Source: Prevotella merdae
Lineage (GTDB): Bacteria; Bacteroidota; Bacteroidia; Bacteroidales; Bacteroidaceae
DNA: 45,331 nt
Assembly: GCF_900290275.1 (NCBI RefSeq)
Contig: NZ_LT985323.1
Span: 1,157,909 to 1,203,239 of the forward strand
Direction of reading: 5' to 3'
The position numbers and the translations under genes are program-made. Positions within the stretch are counted from its first letter, which is position 1. Every line of letters begins with the position of its first letter. A model generated the notes under the pieces. It saw only the letters and a program-made list of their open reading frames with translations, made no database searches and had not been told where the DNA came from. Positions 15,121-23,623 of the stretch are shown here, piece after piece.

Positions 15121-16269
15121 TTAGATAACGCTCATCTGGTTGATAGCCGGGTTGGCATACATCTCCAGCATACGCTCACGTAAGAAAGCAGTGTCGGCAT
15201 TTGGCAGATCATTGATTTTAGCCAACTGACCTTTCAAATATTTCTCGAATGCCATGCGGTCGGCTTCTGTATAATGGCTTGCCATATTGTTGTTGCCACG
15301 CAGAAGGTCGAGAGCCACATAGTTGGATGGATACAAGTGGTAGCCACGCCATATCTCGTGGTCGATGTGTTTAGCCACGGCAGCATAGAAATCGTTCTTG
15401 GACATATCAGCTGGCAGCGAGTCAATCCACTCGTCAATACATGGAGCGCATTGGTAGTGTATATGTCCCTTATAGCCCATAATACCAGTCTTCATGCTGA
15501 TAACATCGTCCATAGATCCCTTCTTCCAGTTAGCCACATCACGTCTCAACTGCATCTCGCGTGCTTTTAGCCAGTCGCACGGATCAAACTCGTAGCTTAT
15601 AGCAAGTGGCACAATGTGTAAGGCCTTAAGGCGTTCGGCTATATTGCCTTCGCCACCCATTGTCATCATCTTTAGTATAGCTTCCTGTGTACGGTCGTCT
15701 GAGTTCTTGGCACGTCCCTCACGTTGTGCAATCCATATATTGTCGTTTTTCTCGGCAATTACGAAGTGCATATAGTCGGACAGTCGCTTTGAAGACATGA
15801 GCATTTGTCGCATAGGCAGGCTGCGTTCTACGATGAACGACTTGTTTAGGCGTACTATGTCCTTAACCCATGGCAATTTAAGCAAGTTGTCGCCAATGGC
15901 AATCTCGGTTGTAGTATCGCTGCCCGCGTCAATCAACTCAACATGCAGCAATGCCGAGTCGAGTACAATGTCTCGGTGATTGCTCACGAAGGTATGGCGC
16001 TTCTTAATGTCTATGCTGCTGAAGTCGGAACTGATACCAAGGCTTGCCTTAGCCAACAGATTCTTAAGGAAATCATAGCAGAAAGCCTTTTGGAAGTCAA
16101 GGTTTGTGCGACACTGATGCATCTTCATGCCTATTGCCTCCTTGGGCACTCCAGGATAAAGATAGGCAAGAACCTGCAAGAACTGTTCGTTCTGCAACAA
16201 TCGGTCGAACACTTCGGGCAACTCTGTTGACTCGAAAGGTCGAATGGCGTCAAACTGATGAATATCCAT
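15121..16269 (-). CDS. Glycerolipid acyltransferase-like protein
   Basis: A 382-residue protein with the phospholipid/glycerol acyltransferase signature. FVSNHRDIVLDSALL (about 93-107) carries the catalytic histidine, FIVERSLPMR (about 145-154) is the usual second block, and IAQREGRAKNSDD (about 179-191) matches the glycerol-phosphate-binding block in which E and G are conserved. Members acylate lysophosphatidate or related lipids at the inner membrane, but no membrane-spanning helix is obvious here. The acceptor lipid is not known. The long C-terminal half is rich in charged helices. The gene lies downstream of ddl on the same strand, separated by a 200-base repeat element, an arrangement seen in other Bacteroidales. 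Confidence 0.8.
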   Translation of the reverse strand: MDIHQFDAIRPFESTELPEVFDRLLQNEQFLQVLAYLYPGVPKEAIGMKMHQCRTNLDFQKAFCYDFLKNLLAKASLGISSDFSSIDIKKRHTFVSNHRDIVLDSALLHVELIDAGSDTTTEIAIGDNLLKLPWVKDIVRLNKSFIVERSLPMRQMLMSSKRLSDYMHFVIAEKNDNIWIAQREGRAKNSDDRTQEAILKMMTMGGEGNIAERLKALHIVPLAISYEFDPCDWLKAREMQLRRDVANWKKGSMDDVISMKTGIMGYKGHIHYQCAPCIDEWIDSLPADMSKNDFYAAVAKHIDHEIWRGYHLYPSNYVALDLLRGNNNMASHYTEADRMAFEKYLKGQLAKINDLPNADTAFLRERMLEMYANPAINQMSVI

Positions 16270-16270
16270 G

Positions 16271-16469
16271 TTCTGAATTACGAATTAGGAGTTAGGAATT
16301 ACGAATTAGGAGTTACGAGTTAGGAATTAGGAATTGGAGATTGTGCGCTTTGCGCATTTTGAATTCATGAATTTTGAGTTGATAAACCAACTCCTAATTC
16401 TTAATTTTTAATTCAACATTGCGGCTCTGCCGCAACAATTCCTAATTCCTAATTCTTAACTCCTAATTC
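16271..16469. repeat. Mosaic inverted-repeat element
   Basis: Outer arms 16303-16336 and 16436-16469 are complementary at 32 of 34 positions and are built of GAATTAGGA/GTTAGG words. Between them lie two tight hairpins, TGCGC-TTT-GCGCA (16344-16356) and TTGCGGC-TCT-GCCGCAA (16419-16435). Additional GAATTAGGAGTTA words extend the left side to about 16276. A 26-base word at 16340-16365 is repeated in inverted orientation at 3462-3487. The element fills the gap between ddl and the acyltransferase gene and stops one base from the ddl stop codon. It has no open frame and looks like a non-autonomous dispersed repeat. Confidence 0.82.
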
Positions 16470-16470
16470 T

Positions 16471-17475
16471 TTAAAACTGGTTCTCAACGATGTCTGTCAT
16501 TACATCCTTGATGTCGAGACCTGCTGCGCGCACCTGCTGTGGTATAAAGCTTGTAGGCGTCATACCCGGTGTGGTGTTAATCTCAAGCATGTTTAGCACA
16601 TCGTTGCCCTCATTATCCTTGGTAATGATGAAGTCGATACGGATGATGCCGTTGCAGTGAAGAATGTCGTATATGCGGCTAACTTCCTCGGCAACACGCT
16701 TTGCGGTGTCTGGGTTTATGCGAGCCGGGGTTATCTCTTGTACCTGTCCGTTGTACTTGGCATTGTAGTCGAAGAACTCGTTCTCGGTAACAACCTCAGT
16801 AGCAGGGAACACCACGCTCTTGGTCTTAGTCTTGTAGCAACCAATTGAAATCTCTGTACCCTTAAGATACTTCTCAATCATCACCTCGTCGCTTTCCATA
16901 AATGCAACACGCAAGGCAGGAGCCAACTGGTCGGCATTCTTAACCTTAGACACTCCGAAGCTTGAACCATCGGCAGCAGGCTTTACAAAGCAAGGCATGC
17001 CAATCTCTTTCTCGATAAACTCTTCGCTATACTTTTCTTCCTCGCCACGGCGCAAGAGCAAGCTCTTGGCAACGTTTATGCCCCAACCACGCAGGTAGTT
17101 GTTTAGCACATACTTGTCGAAGGTCATAGCCTCTACAAGTACACCCGATGTGCTGTAAGGAATGTGCAACAGCTCGAAGTAGCCTTGCATAACACCGTTT
17201 TCGCCCGGTGTGCCATGTATGGTAATATAGGCATAGTCGAAGACTACAGCCTTGCCGTCATGTACGAACGAAAAGTCGTTCTTGTCAATCTTGGCGGTAT
17301 TTCCGTCAGGAAGGTTTACGTGCCAGTCTTGTCCGGTTTTTACCACTACAAGATAAACGTTGTAGCGCTCCTTGTCGAAGAAAGAGTAGATACCCTGTGC
17401 CGAGCGTATAGACACGTCATGTTCTGATGAATCGCCACCGCATACGATGGCAATGTTACGTTTTAATGTTTCCAT
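16471..17475 (-). CDS. ddl: D-alanine--D-alanine ligase
   Basis: A 334-residue ATP-grasp enzyme that joins two D-alanines for peptidoglycan precursor synthesis in the cytoplasm. Near the N terminus is IAIVCGGDSSEHDVSIRSA (written in part: CGGDSSEHDVS), the substrate-binding glycine-rich block. Later come ITIHGTPGENGVMQGYFE, VKPAADGSSFGVSKV (the ATP-grasp loop) and MLEINTTPGMTPTSFIP near the C terminus with the metal-binding glutamate and asparagine. The frame opens 11 codons upstream, but the ATG at 17475 matches the usual start (METLKRNIAIV) and avoids overlapping rluD. It follows rluD by 25 bases in the PASTA-rluD-ddl operon. Confidence 0.95.
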   Translation of the reverse strand: METLKRNIAIVCGGDSSEHDVSIRSAQGIYSFFDKERYNVYLVVVKTGQDWHVNLPDGNTAKIDKNDFSFVHDGKAVVFDYAYITIHGTPGENGVMQGYFELLHIPYSTSGVLVEAMTFDKYVLNNYLRGWGINVAKSLLLRRGEEEKYSEEFIEKEIGMPCFVKPAADGSSFGVSKVKNADQLAPALRVAFMESDEVMIEKYLKGTEISIGCYKTKTKSVVFPATEVVTENEFFDYNAKYNGQVQEITPARINPDTAKRVAEEVSRIYDILHCNGIIRIDFIITKDNEGNDVLNMLEINTTPGMTPTSFIPQQVRAAGLDIKDVMTDIVENQF

Positions 17476-17500
17476 TATCTTATTATATAATGAGTATATA

Positions 17501-18601
17501 TTATTCATTGTTGAATGTGTCGCGGGTTGTTCCGCCTATATATCCGCGCCATTTCTCAACAAGCTTGGTAAGGTCTTCAGGCCAATCGCTTGTAAAGTCC
17601 ATCTGCTTCTTTGTTGTAGGATGTACAAAGCCCAGTGTGCGTGCGTGCAGAGCCTGGCGCGGGCATATCTTGAAGCAGTTTTGTATGAAAGCCTTGTATG
17701 TGGCAGATCGTTCGCCACGCAATATCTCCATGCCTCCGTATCTTTCGTCGCCAAATAGCGGATGTCCGATATGCTTCATATGTGCACGTATTTGGTGTGT
17801 GCGTCCGGTCTCGAGTCTACATTCAATAAGTGTTACATAGCCAAAACGCTCAAGCACACGCCAATGGGTTACAGCCTCCTTGCCAATACCCGAGTCGGGC
17901 GACATTACAGTCATGCGCAATCTGTCTTTAGGATCGCGTGCAATATTGCCCTCTATGCGTCCTTCGTCTTCGGATAGGTTGCCCCAAACAAGAGCGTTAT
18001 ACGATCGGTGTGTAGTCTTATTAAAGAACTGCAATCCAAGCTCGCTCTTTGCATGTGGAGTCTTTGCTATTACGAGCAGTCCGCTTGTGTCTTTGTCGAT
18101 GCGGTGAACCAAGCCCACTTCAGGGTCGTTAGGATCGTAACTCTTTAGGTCGCGCAGATGCCATGCAATGGCATTAACAAGAGTACCAGTAAAGTTGCCT
18201 GCACCTGGATGCACCACCATGCCAGCCTCCTTGTTTACTACCATAAGGTCGTTGTCCTCGTATACAATATTAATAGGTATATCCTCTGCCACAATACTTG
18301 TATCGTGTCGTGGTCGGTCGAGCATAAGTGTAACCACATCTCCAGGTCGCACCTTATAGTTGCTCTTTACCGGTCGGCCTCCAACATGTACAAATCCCGA
18401 GTCGGCAGCTGTCTGTATACGGTTGCGTGACGAGTGTGGCAACTTCTCGCACATAAACTTGTCTACACGCAAAGGAGCCATGCCTGGGTCGGCTACAAAG
18501 CGGAAATGCTCGTATAGTTGGCCGTTCTCATCGGCATCGTTCAGTTCGGCTGTATCCAGCTCGTTGTCAAATTCTTCTATATCCTGTATCTGTTCTGTCA
18601 T
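17501..18601 (-). CDS. rluD: Ribosomal large subunit pseudouridine synthase (RluA family)
   Basis: A 366-residue pseudouridine synthase that isomerises uridines in 23S rRNA. An acidic N-terminal extension (1-30) is followed by an S4 RNA-binding domain (about 42-95) and the RluA catalytic domain. The catalytic motif HRIDKDTSG is at 166-174, with D169 as the catalytic aspartate. RTHQIRAHM, typical of RluC/RluD enzymes, lies near residue 268. S4 plus RluA layout fits RluD or RluC, and the position in the PASTA-rluD-ddl block favours RluD, but the exact target cannot be proven by sequence. It is 11 bases downstream of the PASTA gene. Confidence 0.9.
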   Translation of the reverse strand: MTEQIQDIEEFDNELDTAELNDADENGQLYEHFRFVADPGMAPLRVDKFMCEKLPHSSRNRIQTAADSGFVHVGGRPVKSNYKVRPGDVVTLMLDRPRHDTSIVAEDIPINIVYEDNDLMVVNKEAGMVVHPGAGNFTGTLVNAIAWHLRDLKSYDPNDPEVGLVHRIDKDTSGLLVIAKTPHAKSELGLQFFNKTTHRSYNALVWGNLSEDEGRIEGNIARDPKDRLRMTVMSPDSGIGKEAVTHWRVLERFGYVTLIECRLETGRTHQIRAHMKHIGHPLFGDERYGGMEILRGERSATYKAFIQNCFKICPRQALHARTLGFVHPTTKKQMDFTSDWPEDLTKLVEKWRGYIGGTTRDTFNNE

Positions 18602-18612
18602 AATTCGATAAT

Positions 18613-19290
18613 CTATTGGTCATTAATCGGGCCTTGCACCTCTTTGAATTCATCCACATCACCACCCTCATTCTCTATTATGCCTTCCTCGGCAGGGTAG
18701 GGTGTGTCTATGTAGTCGATGTCTTCTGTAGAGTCGCGCTGTCCGTTGCCTACTTGTATCGTAACCCAATCATCTATCGATACCTTATTGCCTGCTACTA
18801 AGTGCCTGCCCTTAACAGTTATGCCGTATACCCAGTCTTTCTCACCGTCGATATATTCGGGTTGTGTAAGTTTGAAGCCCATAGCCGACAATTTGGCCAT
18901 AGCCTCACGCAGTGAACTGTTGTCAATAATGTCGGGTATAGTTAGTGTAGGCGTGTGCGAAGCATTGACAATAACATATACAATATGTCCCGACTTCACA
19001 TGGTCGCCTGGCTCGGGTGTCTGCTCAAGAATGCAGCCCGGCTGAAGATTGCGTACGTATCCCGTATCGCTTACCACTATTTGCAGTCCCGACTGCTCAA
19101 GCAGGTAGCGGGCATCCTCAAATGTCTTTTTGCGCACGTCGGGAATAGATATGGACTCACCGTGGTGAGTGTATATGTCAAGGCCGTATTTAACGCCGAT
19201 ACATGCCACTACCACTACCGCTATCATGGCGCATATATTGCCAATGAGGTAGCGGCTTTTGAATTTCCTGAAGAAATCAGATAGATTCAT
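18613..19290 (-). CDS. Membrane-anchored PASTA domain protein
   Basis: A 225-residue protein with a short cytoplasmic basic segment, one transmembrane helix (about 15-35) and an extracytoplasmic part containing PASTA repeats. The first is at about 46-112 (SIPDVRKKTFEDARYLLEQ in part), the second at about 114-185 (TIPDIIDNSSLREAMAKL). PASTA domains bind muropeptides or beta-lactams in Gram-positive kinases. Here there is no kinase domain, and the acidic tail (about 190-225) is low complexity. It heads a conserved operon with rluD and ddl, and ddl makes the D-Ala-D-Ala end of the same cell-wall material. Role in cell-wall sensing is an inference. Confidence 0.88.
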   Translation of the reverse strand: MNLSDFFRKFKSRYLIGNICAMIAVVVVACIGVKYGLDIYTHHGESISIPDVRKKTFEDARYLLEQSGLQIVVSDTGYVRNLQPGCILEQTPEPGDHVKSGHIVYVIVNASHTPTLTIPDIIDNSSLREAMAKLSAMGFKLTQPEYIDGEKDWVYGITVKGRHLVAGNKVSIDDWVTIQVGNGQRDSTEDIDYIDTPYPAEEGIIENEGGDVDEFKEVQGPINDQ

Positions 19291-19318
19291 ACTTTGGGTT
19301 TTCGTATTTTGCTATCTT

Positions 19319-19350
19319 GCAAAGTTACGATTAACATCGGAATATACAAA
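19319..19350 (-). promoter_or_regulatory. Promoter of the PASTA-rluD-ddl operon
   Basis: On the minus strand TTTG (19350-19347) is followed after 19 bases by TAACTTTGC (19327-19319), a near-perfect sigma-AB promoter. The predicted leader is about 25 bases. Confidence 0.7.
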
Positions 19351-19425
19351 AAAATAGGATAAAAAAGCGTCGCCGTAACGATATATTTTGTAATTTCGCA
19401 CGAAAATGCAAAGGCTTACTACATT

Positions 19426-20403
19426 ATGAAATATATAGGCAAGAAAATATTTATAGGCATCCTGCTGTTTGTTGTGCTGCTGATTGTTGGCTTTGTGGTA
19501 TGGATGCTTGTACCACCATCTGCCAGCTCATTGCTTCGCAGCACTGTGGTTGTAGAACAGAAGGTATGGCATGAGGTGTGTGTAGACGGCAAACCTCTGC
19601 TCTACTTTGAAGGTGCCCAGGGCGATACTGTGTTGCTTGGGGTTACTGCCAATCGCGATTCGGCAGTGCATAGACATCGTATGGCAGGCTGTTGGCTTAA
19701 TGGTTATACAGCCATACCTTGGTGCAGAGGGCGTATTGTCACCGCTTACCATGCAGTGCAACAGCTGCCTAAGGTTAAGGACGATTCTACCATTGTGCTA
19801 CTATGCCGTGCCTCAATAGTCGATCAGGCTAATAGGTTGCGCTCGCAACAATCCGAACTAAACTATTATCTGCGTGTGCACGGAGTGCAAGACAATGGCT
19901 ATCAGACCATAGCCGGTATAGCTTCTCGCGTTGGTACGTCATACAATGACGTGTTGCGTGCAAGACATTTGCTCGACAGCATTACGTCGGTAGGCAAACA
20001 TCATTTGGCACTGCGTACAGTTGTAAGCTATACGGCAGTCTACCGCAACGATAGCGGACATGTAGTGCGCACTCCACTCAACATTGTTTCAACAGGAAAG
20101 AAACATCACACAATGACGTTACAGACAGTCGATACGTCTACTCCCGACGGTGTAACACCTCTACATATGTTGCCTTGGAGCTGCGACAAAGAGCGCGATA
20201 TACGTGCTGTTGGTTATCCTGGTTTGGGCGAAAGCGGACTCGATTGTGACACTATTCAGCCTCTTGTTATTCCAGGTAGACGTATAAGCGGATTTAGACA
20301 CGATTTGCCGAGGGTGCTTGTGTCAGATGGGTCGCCAGTTTTCACAACTAAGGGACAGTTTGTGGGTATTGTGGCAGGTGGCTCGATTGTTAGAGATTGG
20401 TAA
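19426..20403 (+). CDS. Membrane-anchored trypsin-like protein with degenerate active site
   Basis: A 325-residue protein with one N-terminal transmembrane helix (about 8-28). The rest faces the periplasm. Its layout resembles a chymotrypsin-fold protease: GCWLNGY then RGRIVTAYHAV (His109 in the position of the catalytic TAAHC histidine), and near the end IRAVGYPGLG, IPGRRISGF and VSDGSPVFTTKGQFVGIVAGG. In active enzymes the last block reads G-x-S-G-G-P. Here it reads V299-S300-D301-G302-S303-P304, so the nucleophile position holds aspartate. It may be a pseudoprotease that binds peptides. Assignment rests on my motif alignment alone. It begins a run with the MORN-GH25 gene (25-base gap) and the M6 protease. 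Confidence 0.55.
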   Translation: MKYIGKKIFIGILLFVVLLIVGFVVWMLVPPSASSLLRSTVVVEQKVWHEVCVDGKPLLYFEGAQGDTVLLGVTANRDSAVHRHRMAGCWLNGYTAIPWCRGRIVTAYHAVQQLPKVKDDSTIVLLCRASIVDQANRLRSQQSELNYYLRVHGVQDNGYQTIAGIASRVGTSYNDVLRARHLLDSITSVGKHHLALRTVVSYTAVYRNDSGHVVRTPLNIVSTGKKHHTMTLQTVDTSTPDGVTPLHMLPWSCDKERDIRAVGYPGLGESGLDCDTIQPLVIPGRRISGFRHDLPRVLVSDGSPVFTTKGQFVGIVAGGSIVRDW

Positions 20404-20427
20404 ACAAAAAACAAACCTATCATTAAA

Positions 20428-21627
20428 ATGAAATTCTTAAAAACAACATACTTATTAGTCTTACTGCTCGCTATAACCGCTTGCCGCGACATTGCAACCG
20501 ATGGTCAAGCCGTGGTGCGCAACGGCAACACTACATATCGTGGCGGTATAAAGGATGGTAAGTATGACGGTTACGGACAACTGTCTATAGGCGACAGCAT
20601 AGTTTATGCAGGCGAGTGGCGTATGGGCAAGCGTTGTGGCAAGGGTGTAAGTCACGACTCTTTGCATCATCGCATTGTAGGAATATGGCGTGCAGACACA
20701 CTTGTAAGTGGAACATGGACCGACTCTACTGGTACCTATTCGGGTGAGATGAACCAAGATGCTATAGCACAAGGACATGGTTCGTTTGCCGATCCCAACC
20801 GCAATCTGTATGTTGGAAGCTGGAAGGATGGCAAGCGCACTGGTTTTGGCTTTGACATAACAAGCAAGCGACATGTGCGTGCTGGCGAATGGCGTGCCGA
20901 CCGATTCCTTGGCGAACGACTTGAATATACCGCAGACCGTATATACGGTATCGATATATCACGCTTTCAGCATGACAAAGGTCGCCGACACTATCCAATT
21001 GACTGGAGCAAGATACGTATATCGCATTTAGGCAACATATCGCGCAAGCATGTTACAGGAAAGGTAGACTATCCTGTGTCGTTCTGTTATATCAAGTCGA
21101 CCGAGGGTACATCAATCCGCAACCGCTACTATCGGGCCGACTACCTTTCAGCACGTGGACGTGGAATAAAGGTTGGAGCCTATCACTTTTTCTCTACACG
21201 CACACCGGCATCGGCACAAGCAAGATTCTTTATTAAGAACTCCATATTCCGTAAGGGCGACCTTCCACCCGTGCTTGATGTGGAACCTACGCATCAGCAG
21301 ATAAAGGCAATGGGTGGACCTGATGCTCTATTTCGTGCTGTGCGCACATGGCTGCGTATGGTAGGCGAGCATACAGGCACTAAGCCAGTGCTTTACATAT
21401 CACAGAGTTTCGTTAACCGTTACCTGTCTTTGGCTCCCGACTTGAAGCGCGACTACAACATTTGGATAGCCCGTTACGGCGAGTACAAGCCCGATGTACA
21501 CTTGGTGTATTGGCAGCTATGTCCTGATGGACGAGTCAGTGGTATACGTCTTGAGGTAGACATTAACGTGTTCAACGGTTACCGCAACGAGTACAACGAA
21601 TTCTTGTCAAGAGAGTGCATAAAGTAA
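20428..21627 (+). CDS. MORN-repeat GH25 lysozyme lipoprotein
   Basis: A 399-residue lipoprotein (lipobox cysteine C19 in AITAC). Residues about 37-165 hold four to five MORN-like repeats, for example YRGGIKDGKYDGYGQL and YVGSWKDGKRTGFGF. Residues about 173-390 are a GH25 muramidase domain: GIDISRFQ with D176, YIKSTEG with E226, AYHFF, and VLDVEP with D284 and E286, the usual catalytic acid region. GH25 enzymes cleave the MurNAc-GlcNAc bond of peptidoglycan. All key residues are present, so it should be active. MORN repeats are often lipid- or protein-binding scaffolds. It follows the trypsin-like gene by 24 bases and precedes the M6 protease gene by 20. Confidence 0.88.
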   Translation: MKFLKTTYLLVLLLAITACRDIATDGQAVVRNGNTTYRGGIKDGKYDGYGQLSIGDSIVYAGEWRMGKRCGKGVSHDSLHHRIVGIWRADTLVSGTWTDSTGTYSGEMNQDAIAQGHGSFADPNRNLYVGSWKDGKRTGFGFDITSKRHVRAGEWRADRFLGERLEYTADRIYGIDISRFQHDKGRRHYPIDWSKIRISHLGNISRKHVTGKVDYPVSFCYIKSTEGTSIRNRYYRADYLSARGRGIKVGAYHFFSTRTPASAQARFFIKNSIFRKGDLPPVLDVEPTHQQIKAMGGPDALFRAVRTWLRMVGEHTGTKPVLYISQSFVNRYLSLAPDLKRDYNIWIARYGEYKPDVHLVYWQLCPDGRVSGIRLEVDINVFNGYRNEYNEFLSRECIK

Positions 21628-21647
21628 AACATATAAACAAAATACAT

Positions 21648-23351
21648 ATGAAAAAAAGACTAACCTTTCTTGTGGCTTTGCTCATAGCAGCAGCCACCTC
21701 TTTCGCTGCTCCGGTGATGCCGGGATTTAAGAAGACCTTACCTACAACCAATGGCAATGTTATAACTGCTGAGTTGCAGGGTGATGAGTTCTTGAGTTGG
21801 TGGGAGACTGCCGACGGCAAGCGATATACTCTATCTGATGATGGCAAGTGTTTTGTTGATGCCAACTTTGATACTCTTCAACACAAAGCCAGCATAATGC
21901 GTGCACCATTGGTTAAGGGTGGCATAGGTGGCGACCACATCACTTATACAGGAACGAAGAAAGGCCTTATCATTCTTGTCGAGTTTGCCGACAAGAAGTT
22001 TGACAAGGCTCACGACCATGCCTACTACGATGCTATTGCTAATCAGTCGGGTTTTACAAACGACGAGGGGTACATAGGTTCTGTTCACGATTATTACAAT
22101 GCTCAAAGCAATGGGCAGTTCGACCTTACCTTCGATGTAATAGGTCCAGTTTGCGTAAGCAAGGGATATGCCTATTATGGTGCCAACACATCATCGACAA
22201 AAGATGTCAAGATGGGCGAGATGCTTAAAGAGGCTTCGGATATGGCAGCTCCAAAAGTAAACCTTGCCGACTATGATTGGGATGGCGACGGTATTGCCGA
22301 CCAAGTGTTCTATCTATATGCAGGATTGGGCGAGAATGCATCTGATGACCCTAATACCATTTGGGCGCATATGTACTATATGCGCAATCGTGGCGGCAAA
22401 CTTACTTACAGCACTGGCTCGATAGACCGATATGCATGTGCCAGTGAATTGCTGGGTGTACTAAACAAGGATGGATATACGGGTGATACACGTGCATCAG
22501 GCATTGGTACTATATGCCATGAGTTCTCTCACTGTCTTGGATTTCCCGATACCTACGACACTAACGGACAGAAGCAGTATGGTATGGGTTATTACGACCT
22601 ATTGTCGAACGGCAACTACCTTGGCGAAGGATTCACACCGCCCAACTTCACTGCATGGGAGCGTATATATGCTGGATGGGTAGAGCCTATAGTTCTTGAC
22701 AAGGCTGCTACGATAAAGTCAATGCAGTCGTCTACCGACTATGGACGTCCATTTATTATGTATAATGATAACAATCCCGATGAGTACTATCTCTTTGAGA
22801 ACCGTCAAAAGACAGGTTGGGACTGCAAACTCTTTGGCAAGGGATTGATGATAACGCATGTAGATTATCTCAAGAGCCGCTGGACATCAAATAATGTAAA
22901 TGCCACCGGAAAAGACCATCAGCGCATGACGATATTCCATGCCGACAATGAGGCTACTAACAATGTGGTGTCTAAGATACGTGGCGACCTTTATCCTTAT
23001 GTCAATACAAAGACTGGCTCGGTAATAAATAATAAATTGACCGATACGTCTGCACCAGCAGCAATGCTGTGGAACAGTAACGACTCGAAGAAGGGAACCT
23101 CGTTCATGGGTAAGCCCATTACCGAGATAACACGTAATGATGATGGCACTGTAAGTTTTCTTGTAAAGGGTGGCGACGACAACAATATCGTTGACAATAG
23201 GAACCTGACAGGTATAGTGTCGTTGAGAACAATCGACAACAAGACTGCCGACAGTCGTGTTTTCTCTATTGATGGAACATTGCTTGGCACCGACATCAAT
23301 GATATGCCGCACGGCTTGTACATTGTTGGAGGACGTAAGGTTGTGAAGTGA
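21648..23351 (+). CDS. M6-family metalloprotease with type IX sorting tail
   Basis: A 567-residue secreted zinc protease of the M6 (immune inhibitor A-like) family. A signal peptide ends near residue 20. The catalytic motif HEFSHCLGFPD starts at residue 291 (H291, E292, H295), with the downstream aspartate of M6 proteases. A calcium-binding-like DYDWDGDGIAD segment precedes it (about 214-224). The last 30 residues (VFSIDGTLLG, then MPHGLYIVGGRKVVK) form a type A-like type IX sorting tail, so it is probably secreted through that system. The ATG at 21648 gives a proper signal peptide; the frame opens 11 codons earlier, overlapping the lysozyme gene. A secreted role in protein breakdown is likely. 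Confidence 0.9.
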   Translation: MKKRLTFLVALLIAAATSFAAPVMPGFKKTLPTTNGNVITAELQGDEFLSWWETADGKRYTLSDDGKCFVDANFDTLQHKASIMRAPLVKGGIGGDHITYTGTKKGLIILVEFADKKFDKAHDHAYYDAIANQSGFTNDEGYIGSVHDYYNAQSNGQFDLTFDVIGPVCVSKGYAYYGANTSSTKDVKMGEMLKEASDMAAPKVNLADYDWDGDGIADQVFYLYAGLGENASDDPNTIWAHMYYMRNRGGKLTYSTGSIDRYACASELLGVLNKDGYTGDTRASGIGTICHEFSHCLGFPDTYDTNGQKQYGMGYYDLLSNGNYLGEGFTPPNFTAWERIYAGWVEPIVLDKAATIKSMQSSTDYGRPFIMYNDNNPDEYYLFENRQKTGWDCKLFGKGLMITHVDYLKSRWTSNNVNATGKDHQRMTIFHADNEATNNVVSKIRGDLYPYVNTKTGSVINNKLTDTSAPAAMLWNSNDSKKGTSFMGKPITEITRNDDGTVSFLVKGGDDNNIVDNRNLTGIVSLRTIDNKTADSRVFSIDGTLLGTDINDMPHGLYIVGGRKVVK

Positions 23352-23358
23352 TATTAGC

Positions 23359-23383
23359 GTGGTACGGCTACAAGCCGTACCAC
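23359..23383. repeat. Tight palindromic hairpin after the M6 protease gene
   Basis: GTGGTACGGCT (23359-23369) and AGCCGTACCAC (23373-23383) are perfect 11-base arms with a 3-base loop. No T run follows, so it is not a typical terminator. It could protect the 3' end or be a dispersed palindromic repeat. The rest of 23384-23523 shows no gene. Confidence 0.65.
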
Positions 23384-23523
23384 TTAACTGTTGACTCTAT
23401 AAGTAGCTATTTAGTACAGACTTACCTATATAATTGTTGTTTTTTTTAGCCTTATATGCAAACGTTTTCATCGAAATTCGTTATTTTGCATCTTGATTTA
23501 TAACACGAAAGCAATTTTTTTCC

Positions 23524-23531
23524 TAATTTTG
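23524..23531 (+). promoter_or_regulatory. Candidate promoter box for the starch cluster
   Basis: TAATTTTG at 23524-23531 matches TAnnTTTG. No TTTG was found at the expected distance upstream, so the site may depend on an activator. The leader would be about 90 bases. Confidence 0.4.
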
Positions 23532-23623
23532 TATCCGAAATACAATAAAAACTCCTAATAACGTATACGCACAATGGTGCGTAGATATTTAATTTACAAT
23601 CTAAAAATACTCAATATATCTAT

